From UBA7236 sp964638865 (GTDB lineage: Bacteria; Bacteroidota; Bacteroidia; Chitinophagales; BACL12): a stretch of 8,159 nt of DNA. The translations under genes were made by a program, and so were the position numbers. The stretch spans positions 1 to 8,159 of the forward strand of contig CAZXBG010000156.1 in assembly GCA_964638865.1 (NCBI GenBank). The letters are read 5' to 3'. Every line of letters starts with the position of its first letter. Position 1 is the first letter of the stretch. The notes beneath the pieces are model-generated. The model saw only the letters and a program-made list of their open reading frames with translations. It ran no database searches and was not told the DNA's origin. This document shows positions 1 through 5,889 of this stretch, one piece after another.

Positions 1-33
1 TCCAACCCTATCTCCATTTAACAACCAAAACAA

Positions 34-85
34 ACTTCGGCTGTTTATTCGTGCACCTGCCCGACGACTTTGGCTGTTTATTCGT
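34..85. repeat. Short direct repeat pair, 33-bp period
   Basis: A 19-bp segment, actt(c/t)ggctgtttattcgt, occurs at 34-52 and again at 67-85 with one mismatch. The two copies are offset by exactly 33 bp. No reading frame or RNA structure around it is convincing, and the array has only two units, so it is not a CRISPR. It may be part of a longer tandem array that begins left of the window, or the trace of a small duplication. Its function is unknown. Confidence 0.6.
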
Positions 86-100
86 AGCTCCAATTTAAAG

Positions 101-198
101 TAAAAAATGTGAAACTCCGAATGTTTCCACCCAAAATTTCACATCTATTGTGTAGGATTAGTGCCGGGACAAGATTCGAACTTGCACACCCTTGCGGG
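101..198 (-). repeat. Direct repeat copy 1: truncated tRNA-Leu 3' part plus terminator
   Basis: This 98-bp segment matches 935-1033 with one substitution (t at 149, a at 983) and one missing C in the run at 164-165 (three Cs at 998-1000). Read on the minus strand, 198-162 is the variable arm, T arm and 3' acceptor strand of tRNA-Leu, and 144-107 is its terminator hairpin. Upstream of the variable arm (above 198) the similarity to the intact tRNA stops. The lost base leaves only six nucleotides for the 3' acceptor strand, so this copy cannot be a working tRNA. It looks like the distal attachment-site copy of an element inserted at the tRNA, or the remnant of a tandem tRNA duplicate. Confidence 0.85.
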
Positions 199-250
199 AG
201 ATAGAGATACTTGCCTCCCTAAAAGACAATAATACTGTAAACCCTCCCAT
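162..250 (-). pseudogene. Possible tRNA-Leu pseudogene (degenerate)
   Basis: The 3' part (198-162, minus) is a near-exact copy of the tRNA-Leu variable arm, T arm and acceptor strand. Just upstream on the minus strand, 228-212 can fold as a 5-bp stem (TGTCT/AGGCA, with one G-U pair) around the loop TTTAGGG. That is the loop of the intact tRNA (TTGAGGG) with a UAG instead of a GAG anticodon. However, the segment between this stem and the variable arm is too long, and no recognisable D arm or matching 5' acceptor strand is present. The 3' fragment is certain. The UAG anticodon reading may be chance, and the same bases can also form a GGGAG/CTCCC hairpin (196-200 with 215-219). Confidence 0.4.
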
Positions 251-259
251 TAGATAAAA

Positions 260-290
260 TTTGTCCATTTGAACAATTTTAGTAAATTTA
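260..290 (+). promoter_or_regulatory. Candidate Bacteroidota promoter for the toxin-antitoxin operon
   Basis: TTTG at 260-263 is followed after 19 bp by TAAATTTA at 283-290. This fits the Bacteroidota sigma-A pattern (TTTG, about 19-21 bp, TAnnTTTG) except for the last base. The -7 box ends only 3 bp before the ATG at 294, so a start from it would give a leaderless or nearly leaderless mRNA. It is inferred from sequence pattern only. Confidence 0.4.
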
Positions 291-293
291 CAT

Positions 294-533
294 ATGCAAA
301 ACATCAAAGATATTATTTCAATTGACCCTGAAACACTTGGTGGGCAACCTGTTTTTAAAGGTACCCGCGTACCAGTAGATTCTTTGTTCGATCATCTTGA
401 AGAGGGTATTAACCTTGATGAGTTTCTTGCCGACTTTGATACCGTTTCTAAAGAACAAGCAATCGCGGTATTAGAAATAGCTGGTAAACTACTTTCCTCT
501 AACATTGGTGAATTATATGCGATTGCTTCTTGA
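294..533 (+). CDS. DUF433 family antitoxin-like protein
   Basis: This 79-residue protein belongs to the DUF433 (COG2442) family of small winged-helix-like proteins, usually the antitoxin half of a pair with a PIN-like protein. The family signature is visible at residues 16-28 (GGQPVFKGTRVPV), followed by a helical stretch with the usual acidic residues (DHLEEGINLDEFLADF) and a helix after VSKEQA. The length is normal for the family. The ATG at 294 has no Shine-Dalgarno site, as is common in this phylum. Its 3' end overlaps the next gene by 17 bp, which indicates translational coupling. By family precedent it should bind and neutralise the downstream PIN-like protein and may repress its own operon; neither is shown here. 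The operon lies between two copies of a tRNA-Leu 3' segment. Confidence 0.85.
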   Translation: MQNIKDIISIDPETLGGQPVFKGTRVPVDSLFDHLEEGINLDEFLADFDTVSKEQAIAVLEIAGKLLSSNIGELYAIAS

Positions 534-837
534 TGAGAACTTACCCAAAAGGCTAAAAAAGGATTTTTCAGGACACGAAATATTCACGATCAGGGAACGC
601 AATTGGAATGGTTTAAAAAACGGAGAACTTTTAAAACTACTTTTAGCCAATAATATTGATGCCTTGCTTACTTACGATAAAAATTTACAGCATCAACAAA
701 ATTTTAAAACTTATCCAATAACAGTTTTTGTTTTAAGTGCAAGAATTAATACCTATTCAGAATTGACAAAACTCACTCCAAAAATATTGGTGCTTTTAAA
801 TGAGCCGCTAATTATCGGCGCGATTGAAATAAAATAA
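517..837 (+). CDS. DUF5615 PIN-like toxin protein
   Basis: This 106-residue protein belongs to the DUF5615 / COG4634 PIN-like group (Mut7-C related), the usual partner of DUF433 proteins. The start is taken as the ATG at 517, giving MRLLLDENLP, the canonical family N-terminus. An upstream in-frame TTG at 505 would add four residues with no family support. Expected metal-binding acidic residues are visible: D6-E7 in LLLDENLP, E37 in the GLKNGEL segment, and D54 in ALLTYDKNL, which is followed by a hydrophobic strand (YPITVFVLS). The predicted role is a nuclease toxin by analogy with PIN/VapC proteins. Activity is unproven for most DUF5615 members. It overlaps the antitoxin by 17 bp and is intact. 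Confidence 0.82.
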   Translation: MRLLLDENLPKRLKKDFSGHEIFTIRERNWNGLKNGELLKLLLANNIDALLTYDKNLQHQQNFKTYPITVFVLSARINTYSELTKLTPKILVLLNEPLIIGAIEIK

Positions 838-904
838 TTTTTTACCTTATCTTTTCGACTAAGTTTACCACACATTTAATTATCAATTTATAAAAAAACT
901 AGTG

Positions 905-920
905 ATTACTTCGGAGTAAT
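905..920. terminator. Small hairpin downstream of the toxin gene
   Basis: attact at 905-910 pairs perfectly with agtaat at 915-920 around a tcgg tetraloop. Plus-strand T content after it is modest (taatttgcctttta). On the minus strand a run of seven T begins a few bases after the stem. It could be a weak bidirectional terminator between the convergent toxin-antitoxin operon and tRNA-Leu. The stem is short, so confidence is low. Confidence 0.3.
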
Positions 921-934
921 TAATTTGCCTTTTA

Positions 935-978
935 TAAAAAATGTGAAACTCCGAATGTTTCCACCCAAAATTTCACAT
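935..978 (-). terminator. Terminator of tRNA-Leu
   Basis: On the minus strand, ATGTGAAA (978-971) can pair with TTTCACAT (948-941) across a 22-nt loop and is followed at once by a run of T (941-936). It begins 17 bp past the tRNA 3' end, the place expected for a factor-independent terminator. An identical hairpin accompanies the truncated tRNA copy at 144-102. The long loop makes it atypical. Confidence 0.55.
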
Positions 979-1033
979 CTATAGTGTAGGATTAGTGCCC
1001 GGGACAAGATTCGAACTTGCACACCCTTGCGGG
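935..1033 (-). repeat. Direct repeat copy 2: tRNA-Leu 3' part plus terminator
   Basis: This 99-bp segment is the intact counterpart of 101-198. It covers the terminator hairpin and the tRNA 3' portion from the acceptor end to the base of the variable-arm stem at 1033. The two copies lie in the same orientation, 834-835 bp apart, with the toxin-antitoxin operon between them. The layout fits attachment-site duplication, with the functional tRNA reconstituted on this side. Confidence 0.85.
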
Positions 1034-1079
1034 CGCCAGCCCCTCAAGCTGGTATGTCTACCAATTTCACCACCCGGGC
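996..1079 (-). tRNA. tRNA-Leu (anticodon GAG)
   Basis: This 84-nt class II tRNA lies on the minus strand. The acceptor strands GCCCGGG (1079-1073) and CCCGGGC (1003-997) pair fully, with discriminator A at 996. The D-loop region contains GGTAGA. The anticodon stem CCAGC/GCTGG encloses the loop TTGAGGG, whose anticodon GAG (1045-1043) reads leucine CUC/CUU codons. A long variable arm (CCC-GCAA-GGG) and a T arm with GTTCGAAT follow, as expected for tRNA-Leu. CCA is not encoded; the gene continues CTAATCC. It is co-oriented with xerD, and its 3' 38 nt form part of the direct repeat that also occurs at 101-198. Confidence 0.97.
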
Positions 1080-1090
1080 GAAGCACAAAG

Positions 1091-1235
1091 GTAATTGACA
1101 ATTGATAATTGACAATTGATAATGAGAAAATTATTTACACCCCCCTAAGTTTTTTGGTCTTAATTGAAGCCTAATTGTGAAGCGGAGGCTAAATATCAGG
1201 TTGACTCCCATTGTCAATTGTCATTTATCAATTAC
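1091..1235. repeat. MITE/REP-like palindromic intergenic element
   Basis: A 23-bp arm at 1101-1123 and its reverse complement at 1210-1232 match at 21 of 23 positions and enclose 86 bp. The left arm extends into a 14-bp unit, aattgacaattgat, repeated in tandem at 1093-1106 and 1107-1120. The outermost bases also mirror each other (gtaattga at 1091, tcaattac ending at 1235). The element has no coding capacity and touches the xerD stop codon. Such AATTGACAATTGAT-rich palindromes look like non-autonomous miniature elements. As RNA downstream of xerD, the palindrome could fold into a long stem and influence termination or stability. No target-site duplication was seen. Confidence 0.55.
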
Positions 1236-2137
1236 TACTTAAATCTCGGATGAAACTGTATCAACGTTGCTCTTAAGAACTCTCTGTCAAGGTGCGTATA
1301 GATCTCTGTAGTTGTGATGGATTCGTGGCCGAGCATTACCTGAACGGCGCGTAAGTCGGCACCTCCTTCAATAAGATGCGTGGCAAAACTGTGGCGAAAA
1401 GTATGTGGAGAAATCGATTTTTTTATTCCGGCCTTTTCAGCAAGTTCTCGCAACAACATAAAAATATAAACCCGGGTGAGTTTTTTGCCTCTTCGGTTCA
1501 AAAAAACATGATCCTCAAAACCTTTTTGAACATTTAGGTGATTTCGGACAGTGGTTTTATATATCTCGATGTATTTTAATGCACTGTCGCCAATGGGAAC
1601 CAATCGCTCCTTATCGCCTTTTCCTCTTACTTTAATATATCCGCCATCAAAAAATATATCAGAAACTTTAAGTTCTACCAGCTCCGTTACACGCAATCCA
1701 CAGCTGTATAATGTTTCATAAATTGCTTTATTGCGCTGCCCTTCCGGTGTGCTCAGATCTATGGCGTTTATAATTGCAGTAATATCCTCATAACTTAAAG
1801 TATCGGGCAGTTTTCTTTTTAATTTTGGCAGTTCCAATAATTGCGAAGGATCCGTATTAATATGATCTTCCATCAATAAAAATTTAAAAAATGCGCGAAT
1901 TCCGGAAACGATTCGCGCCTGCGACTTATCATTTAATCCCATTTCATATAAAAAAAGGAGAAATCCTTCCAGATGTTTTCTTTCCATTAATTCGGGCGCA
2001 GTAGTATTATTTTGGGTGGAAAGAAATTGTACCAGTTTATTGATATCCCGCAGATATGCCTCCACAGAGTTTGGCGACAAAGATCTTTCCAATTGAAGAT
2101 ATGTTTTAAATTCCTTTATTGCCGACTCCCAATTCAC
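1235..2137 (-). CDS. xerD: Site-specific tyrosine recombinase XerD
   Basis: A 300-residue tyrosine recombinase with the full XerD/XerC layout. The N-terminal core-binding SAM-like domain (about 1-95) is followed by the catalytic domain (about 110-295). The catalytic residues are visible: R149 in CGLRVTEL, K173 in GKGDKER, H245 and R248 in HTFRH, H271 in MLGH, and nucleophile Y280 in IYTH. Length and motifs fit the housekeeping enzyme that works with XerC at dif to resolve chromosome dimers. XerC is the alternative, but the fit to XerD of this phylum is better. The start is GTG at 2137; an in-frame TAA nine bases upstream and no later Met until residue 51 leave no other plausible start. It is divergent from aroQ. 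Its stop touches a palindromic repeat. Confidence 0.93.
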   Translation of the reverse strand: MNWESAIKEFKTYLQLERSLSPNSVEAYLRDINKLVQFLSTQNNTTAPELMERKHLEGFLLFLYEMGLNDKSQARIVSGIRAFFKFLLMEDHINTDPSQLLELPKLKRKLPDTLSYEDITAIINAIDLSTPEGQRNKAIYETLYSCGLRVTELVELKVSDIFFDGGYIKVRGKGDKERLVPIGDSALKYIEIYKTTVRNHLNVQKGFEDHVFLNRRGKKLTRVYIFMLLRELAEKAGIKKSISPHTFRHSFATHLIEGGADLRAVQVMLGHESITTTEIYTHLDREFLRATLIQFHPRFK

Positions 2138-2205
2138 GGTGAAAAGTTACTTCCATTAAAACGAACGTTATGTTTGTTTATACTATTTCGTTTTGTGAAT
2201 AATCG

Positions 2206-2213
2206 TAAATTTG
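2206..2213 (+). promoter_or_regulatory. -7 promoter box before aroQ
   Basis: TAAATTTG is an exact match to the Bacteroidota -7 consensus TAnnTTTG and ends 7 bp before the aroQ ATG. A start from it would give an almost leaderless mRNA. No clear -33 TTTG sits at the ideal distance; the nearest partial candidate is TTTC at 2186-2189. The 83-bp xerD/aroQ intergenic region holds no other recognised site. Confidence 0.45.
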
Positions 2214-2220
2214 TCCACTA

Positions 2221-2640
2221 ATGAAAATCTGCATCATCAACGGACCCAACCTCAACCTTTTAGGAACAAGAGAGCCTGAAATATATGGAAGCACCACATT
2301 TGAGGATTATATGATCACACTGAAACAAAAATTTTCCAATGTTGAATTATCATATTTTCAAAGTAACTGGGAAGGCGGAATTGTAGATAAATTGCATGAG
2401 GTTGGTTTTATTTACGATGGAATAATAATCAATGCCGGCGCATATTCCCATACTTCTATTGCAATAGCAGATGCAATTTCAGCGATAAAAACACCTGTGG
2501 TGGAAGTGCATATTTCTAATACATTCGCCCGTGAGGAATTTCGCCACAACGATGTATTAACTGCAAAATGTAAAGGTTTAATTGTTGGGTTGGGGTTAGA
2601 GGGATATACGCTTGCGGTAAATTTTTTCTTAAATTCCTGA
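2221..2640 (+). CDS. aroQ: Type II 3-dehydroquinate dehydratase
   Basis: This 139-residue cytosolic enzyme of the shikimate pathway converts 3-dehydroquinate to 3-dehydroshikimate and is normally a dodecamer. The family features are present in order: INGPNLNLLG (residues 6-15), the lid with R17 and the catalytic Y22 (TREPEIYG), SNWEGGIVD (48-56), INAGAYSHTSIAIADA (70-85), EVHISN (95-100, with H97), and the REEFRH segment with R104 and R108. Length is normal for type II enzymes. The ATG at 2221 follows a -7-like box at 2206-2213. The gene is divergent from xerD and ends 2 bp from the stop of the convergent glycosyltransferase, so any terminator must lie within the coding ends. Confidence 0.95.
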   Translation: MKICIINGPNLNLLGTREPEIYGSTTFEDYMITLKQKFSNVELSYFQSNWEGGIVDKLHEVGFIYDGIIINAGAYSHTSIAIADAISAIKTPVVEVHISNTFAREEFRHNDVLTAKCKGLIVGLGLEGYTLAVNFFLNS

Positions 2641-2666
2641 TTTTACAAATCGGTAAATTTTTTCTT
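2615..2666. repeat. 16-bp direct repeat across the aroQ/glycosyltransferase junction
   Basis: cggtaaattttttctt occurs perfectly at 2615-2630, inside the last codons of aroQ, and at 2651-2666, inside the last codons of the convergent glycosyltransferase. The offset is 36 bp. It may mark a small duplication that brought the two gene ends together. Low complexity of the T-rich part weakens the case. Confidence 0.6.
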
Positions 2667-3701
2667 TTTTCTTATAAAATGTTGCCAGACCACAGATCCG
2701 GAATAATATCCCTTTTGTCGTACTCTGCCCGGATTAATTCTCACTCTGTGATATAATCTCCAATTATCGAATCGTTTTTTGAATTGCAGTGGCAACGATA
2801 AAAAGAAATGCCAATCCGCTCTGAAAATTGCAAAAGCTTCTTGCCATTTTCGCTGTAATAAGGCTTTTATAAAGGCTATATTATCTAACAATATCCTCGC
2901 CGGTATTTTCCATATTAACTCATAGGATTCATAATTTTTGAACTGCATGAATAAATTATTCCTGAAGTTGAGATATATTTTATGCGGATTATCCTTTGGC
3001 AAACTTCCGCCACCAACATGATAAACAGTTGACTCGGGAACATACATAATTTTATATCCGGCTCTTTTGAAGCGCCAACAGAGGTCCACTTCCTCCATGT
3101 GTGCAAAAAAATCGGGATCAAATCCTTTAAACCTTTTATAAAGATCAGCACGAACAAAAAATGCTGCACCACTTGCCCAGAATATCTCGTCTGAAGTTTG
3201 ATATTGCAATTCATCTTTTTCCACCGATTCGAATATTCTTCCTCTACAAAATATAAATCCTAACTTATCAATATATCCTCCCGCAGCACCTGCATGTTCA
3301 AATAAATGTTTGTCGTGAAAAGCTAAAATTTTAGGTTGAGAAGCAGCGATATTTACATCCGTTTCCATTAATTCGATCAATGGTTCCAAACAATTTTCGG
3401 TGAGTTCTACATCCTGATTCACTAAAAAATAATAATCGGCAATAACTTCTTTTAATGCGATATTATATCCTTTTGCAAATCCTTCATTTGTTTTGATGGT
3501 AATTATTTTAATGGAAGGATAATTTTTTTGAAGAAATACAACGGAATTGTCAGAAGACGCATTATCTGCAACATAAATATCTATTGGCTGGTATTTTAAT
3601 TGCGTTACAGACGGTAAAAATTGTTCAAGGAATTTCTCCCCGTTCCAGGAAAGGATCACTAAAGCAACAACGGGTTTATACAGAATATCTTCCTGAAGCA
3701 T
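2643..3701 (-). CDS. Family 2 glycosyltransferase
   Basis: A 352-residue GT2 (GT-A fold) enzyme of the rhamnosyltransferase-like group. The nucleotide-sugar binding region has VALVILSWNG (12-21) and the VADNASSDNS acidic loop (44-53, D46). The DxD-equivalent is VNQDVEL (94-100). The acceptor side shows WASGAAFFVR (175-184), GFDPDFFAHMEEVDLCWR (193-210) with the likely catalytic acidic residues, and YHVGGGS (227-233). The C-terminal ~100 residues are basic and aromatic with no clear transmembrane span, suggesting peripheral membrane association. It probably transfers a sugar to a surface glycan or lipid-linked acceptor; donor and acceptor cannot be told. It starts 17 bp after the stop of the GWxTD-domain gene on the same strand, so the two are probably co-transcribed. 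Confidence 0.88.
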   Translation of the reverse strand: MLQEDILYKPVVALVILSWNGEKFLEQFLPSVTQLKYQPIDIYVADNASSDNSVVFLQKNYPSIKIITIKTNEGFAKGYNIALKEVIADYYFLVNQDVELTENCLEPLIELMETDVNIAASQPKILAFHDKHLFEHAGAAGGYIDKLGFIFCRGRIFESVEKDELQYQTSDEIFWASGAAFFVRADLYKRFKGFDPDFFAHMEEVDLCWRFKRAGYKIMYVPESTVYHVGGGSLPKDNPHKIYLNFRNNLFMQFKNYESYELIWKIPARILLDNIAFIKALLQRKWQEAFAIFRADWHFFLSLPLQFKKRFDNWRLYHRVRINPGRVRQKGYYSGSVVWQHFIRKKKKFTDL

Positions 3702-3718
3702 GCACAGGTAAAGATATG

Positions 3719-5188
3719 TTAAAATTCATACATATCAACTGCCCTGTAACCCCCAACCTTATCCTCCACTGTTTCATTATCGAAATTCAATACCTCCGAT
3801 GGAGAGGCAACATTCTCGTAAAGTTTGATCTTCCAGCGCGCATCGCGCAATTCGCCGCGAGCATTGGAATGCATGAGGATATAGTCGTTTGAAACCATGG
3901 TTGGCTCATAAAATGCAAAACCGATATTGGTTTGTTTATCGGGCAAAGTGGTATAAAACCATATTTCATAGGGATAAGAGCCCGCCTCGTTTACAGCAGT
4001 TACAACGTCATAAGGTGCGCCATACTGCAAGTAAACTCTTCCCCTGTCTGTTTTATATCCGGGCCTGGAAGGAGTTCCGAAACTTTCGTTCGCAGATTTT
4101 ACAAGTTCGAGATATTTGAGCCATTCTTTATAGGGCTCCTCTGCATTTCTCTCCACCCAAAAATTATATAAAACCTTTTTTTTCAATTCCGGATCAACGC
4201 GCGGACTTACCGATTCAATGAGATTGAGATCCGAAGTGCTTGCTCTGGGTTTAATTACATCCAGAAAATAATCAAGTTGTTCTTCGGTATAAACATCAGC
4301 AAAGGTTCCGGTGGTGTTAATCATTTTTATATTTTCCCATGCATTAATTGCACCATAGTTTGCTCGCTGAATAAATACTTTTTTTTGTGTGACTAATTCA
4401 TTTTTTTTATTTTTTACTTCGACCAATAAATTATAGTTTCCACCCGGCAGATCGGTGATATCAATTTCCTTAATAAAAGAAACCACAGGCTGCACATTTA
4501 ATTTACTGTATTGAAAAAATTCCTGATTTAATTCGTCAGTAGCTGAATTTTTAATAGAATAGGTTACCATAAATTGGTCATCGGTCAGATATTTATCTGC
4601 ATTATATATCTCTCCATAAAATATAATCGATTTTTTTTCAGAGGAGAAAAAATTTATCGGATAAGGTTGTAATTCCAATCCATTTTTTGTGAAATTATTT
4701 TCCTGTGAAGTGGTTTTATACGATTCTACAAATTGTATATCAGATATTTGCACAGCACTTTCTACAAATGCAGTGAACACTTCTGTAGAGGTAAAGAAAT
4801 TATTAGGATCATTCACATCTATCACCTTAACCTCCACAGAAACAGTTGTATTTGGAATAAATAAACGTTTCTGATCCATTATGCTGAAATTGATATCAGC
4901 AGTATCGTAAACAACAGGAGTATTGAGCTGATATTTGTCGAAATTCAAAACCTTGCTGCCTTCAACAATCAGGATTTGCACTTCCACTGCTCCGCTATAC
5001 CCTCTCGGTTTTTTAGATAGATATGTTATCGCATTTGCCCCGGCAATTAAATAGGTTTCCACATAAGCCCCTTCGCCCGGAAGCATGAACATACATGATC
5101 TTACCGTAGTATTTTCTGCTAAAGTTTGGGAAAAAGATGCACTTGCCGATAAAAATATCGCTACAGATAAAACAAATAATTTTTTCAT
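3719..5188 (-). CDS. Exported GWxTD-domain protein
   Basis: A 489-residue protein with a clear signal peptide (basic MKK, hydrophobic residues 4-19, probable cleavage before Q21). The middle is beta-rich, Ig-like (about 25-275), and consistent with an envelope location. The C-terminal ~140 residues match the GWxTD domain typical of Bacteroidota: the conserved block is GYKTDRGRVYLQYGAP (377-392), then PYEIWFY (406-412) and GFAFYE (423-428). The name-giving Trp is replaced by Tyr (G377-Y378-K-T380-D381). The biochemical role of this family is unknown. It is the first gene of a likely two-gene operon with the GT2 glycosyltransferase. A TAAATTTC box (5201-5194) sits 5 bp before its ATG. Confidence 0.85.
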   Translation of the reverse strand: MKKLFVLSVAIFLSASASFSQTLAENTTVRSCMFMLPGEGAYVETYLIAGANAITYLSKKPRGYSGAVEVQILIVEGSKVLNFDKYQLNTPVVYDTADINFSIMDQKRLFIPNTTVSVEVKVIDVNDPNNFFTSTEVFTAFVESAVQISDIQFVESYKTTSQENNFTKNGLELQPYPINFFSSEKKSIIFYGEIYNADKYLTDDQFMVTYSIKNSATDELNQEFFQYSKLNVQPVVSFIKEIDITDLPGGNYNLLVEVKNKKNELVTQKKVFIQRANYGAINAWENIKMINTTGTFADVYTEEQLDYFLDVIKPRASTSDLNLIESVSPRVDPELKKKVLYNFWVERNAEEPYKEWLKYLELVKSANESFGTPSRPGYKTDRGRVYLQYGAPYDVVTAVNEAGSYPYEIWFYTTLPDKQTNIGFAFYEPTMVSNDYILMHSNARGELRDARWKIKLYENVASPSEVLNFDNETVEDKVGGYRAVDMYEF

Positions 5189-5193
5189 AGAAC

Positions 5194-5201
5194 GAAATTT
5201 A
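5194..5201 (-). promoter_or_regulatory. -7-like box before the GWxTD gene
   Basis: On the minus strand TAAATTTC (5201-5194) matches TAnnTTTG at all fixed positions but the last and lies 5 bp upstream of the ATG at 5188. No good -33 TTTG is present at the right distance. On the plus strand of the same 64-bp divergent region, TAATTTTA (5234-5241) is a weaker box for the wbqC-like gene. Confidence 0.3.
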
Positions 5202-5252
5202 TGTTAAAATTACAGTTTCTTTAGTTTACCCGATAATTTTAGTATCATATTA

Positions 5253-5879
5253 ATGTCAGAAAAAGGAGCAAATTCCATCTTAATTGAACCGCATTATCTA
5301 CCAGGTATTTCCTGGGTGCTTCAGGTTGCTCAGTACGACACTGTCTATCTGGACGTAAGCAGCAATTACGTGAAAGCAAGTTATAGAAACCGATGCAGGG
5401 TATTGAGCCCCAACGGAGTGTTAACACTCAGCGTACCTTTGGCTAAAGCAAACGGCAACAGGGATACCATGAAAACTGTTAAAATTTCTTATGAAGAGGA
5501 TTGGCAAAAAATTCATTGGATGACGCTGATGAGCTGCTATCGTCGCTCCCCTTATTTCGAATTCTTTGAAGATACATTGGCACCTTATTATCAAAAAAAA
5601 TACGTTTTGTTAATTGATCTTAATTACGATTTGCTGAAACTCCTGTTTAAAATATGTAAAGTGAGAACTGAAATCCGATTCACGGAACAGTATATCGAAC
5701 CCGGCACTGCAGGATTTGATGATTTTAGAAATATTATCACCCCAAAGTTTAATAATCCATTAAAAATACAATTGCCAAAATATCCACAGGTATTTTCTGA
5801 CCGATTTGATTTTTTTAGCGATCTTAGTATGATAGATCTTATATTTAACGACGGAAAAATAAATTTAGCCAAATTATAA
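5253..5879 (+). CDS. WbqC-like family protein
   Basis: A 208-residue protein of the WbqC-like family (PF08889). Recognisable blocks are IEPHYLPGISW (11-21), the NRCRV and LTLSVPL segments (46-63), DWQKIHWMTLMSCYRRSPYFEFF (83-105), and the C-terminal VFSDRFDFFSDLSMIDLIFNDG (180-201). The family was named from O-antigen loci but is widespread in Bacteroidota; its reaction is not established. No signal peptide or membrane segment is visible, so it is likely cytosolic. The ATG at 5253 is the first in-frame start. It is the first gene of a tight plus-strand operon; the next gene begins 10 bp after its stop. Confidence 0.85.
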   Translation: MSEKGANSILIEPHYLPGISWVLQVAQYDTVYLDVSSNYVKASYRNRCRVLSPNGVLTLSVPLAKANGNRDTMKTVKISYEEDWQKIHWMTLMSCYRRSPYFEFFEDTLAPYYQKKYVLLIDLNYDLLKLLFKICKVRTEIRFTEQYIEPGTAGFDDFRNIITPKFNNPLKIQLPKYPQVFSDRFDFFSDLSMIDLIFNDGKINLAKL

Positions 5880-5889
5880 AATAACGCAA

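Noticed and set aside
1..17. Start of a minus-strand gene running off the left edge (ATG at 17)
   Set aside because: Only five full codons are visible and nothing identifies them.
34..85. CRISPR array
   Set aside because: There are only two short units with a 14-bp gap, no cas genes, and no further repeats in view.
505..516. TTG start four codons upstream of the DUF5615 gene
   Set aside because: The family N-terminus (MRLLLDENLP) begins at the ATG at 517; the extra residues MVNY have no family support and need a rare start codon.
1168..1190. agcct/aggct stem inside the palindromic element as a separate terminator
   Set aside because: Five base pairs with a 13-nt loop and no adjacent T run on either strand; it is not distinguishable from chance.
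1235..2137. The nearby tyrosine recombinase as the integrase of the tRNA-bracketed element
   Set aside because: It lies outside the repeats, has housekeeping XerD length and motifs, and sits beside aroQ in an ordinary core context.
2915..3214. Open frames antisense or out of frame within the glycosyltransferase and GWxTD genes
   Set aside because: They lie wholly inside well-supported genes, have no recognisable domain, and read like frame-shifted translations.
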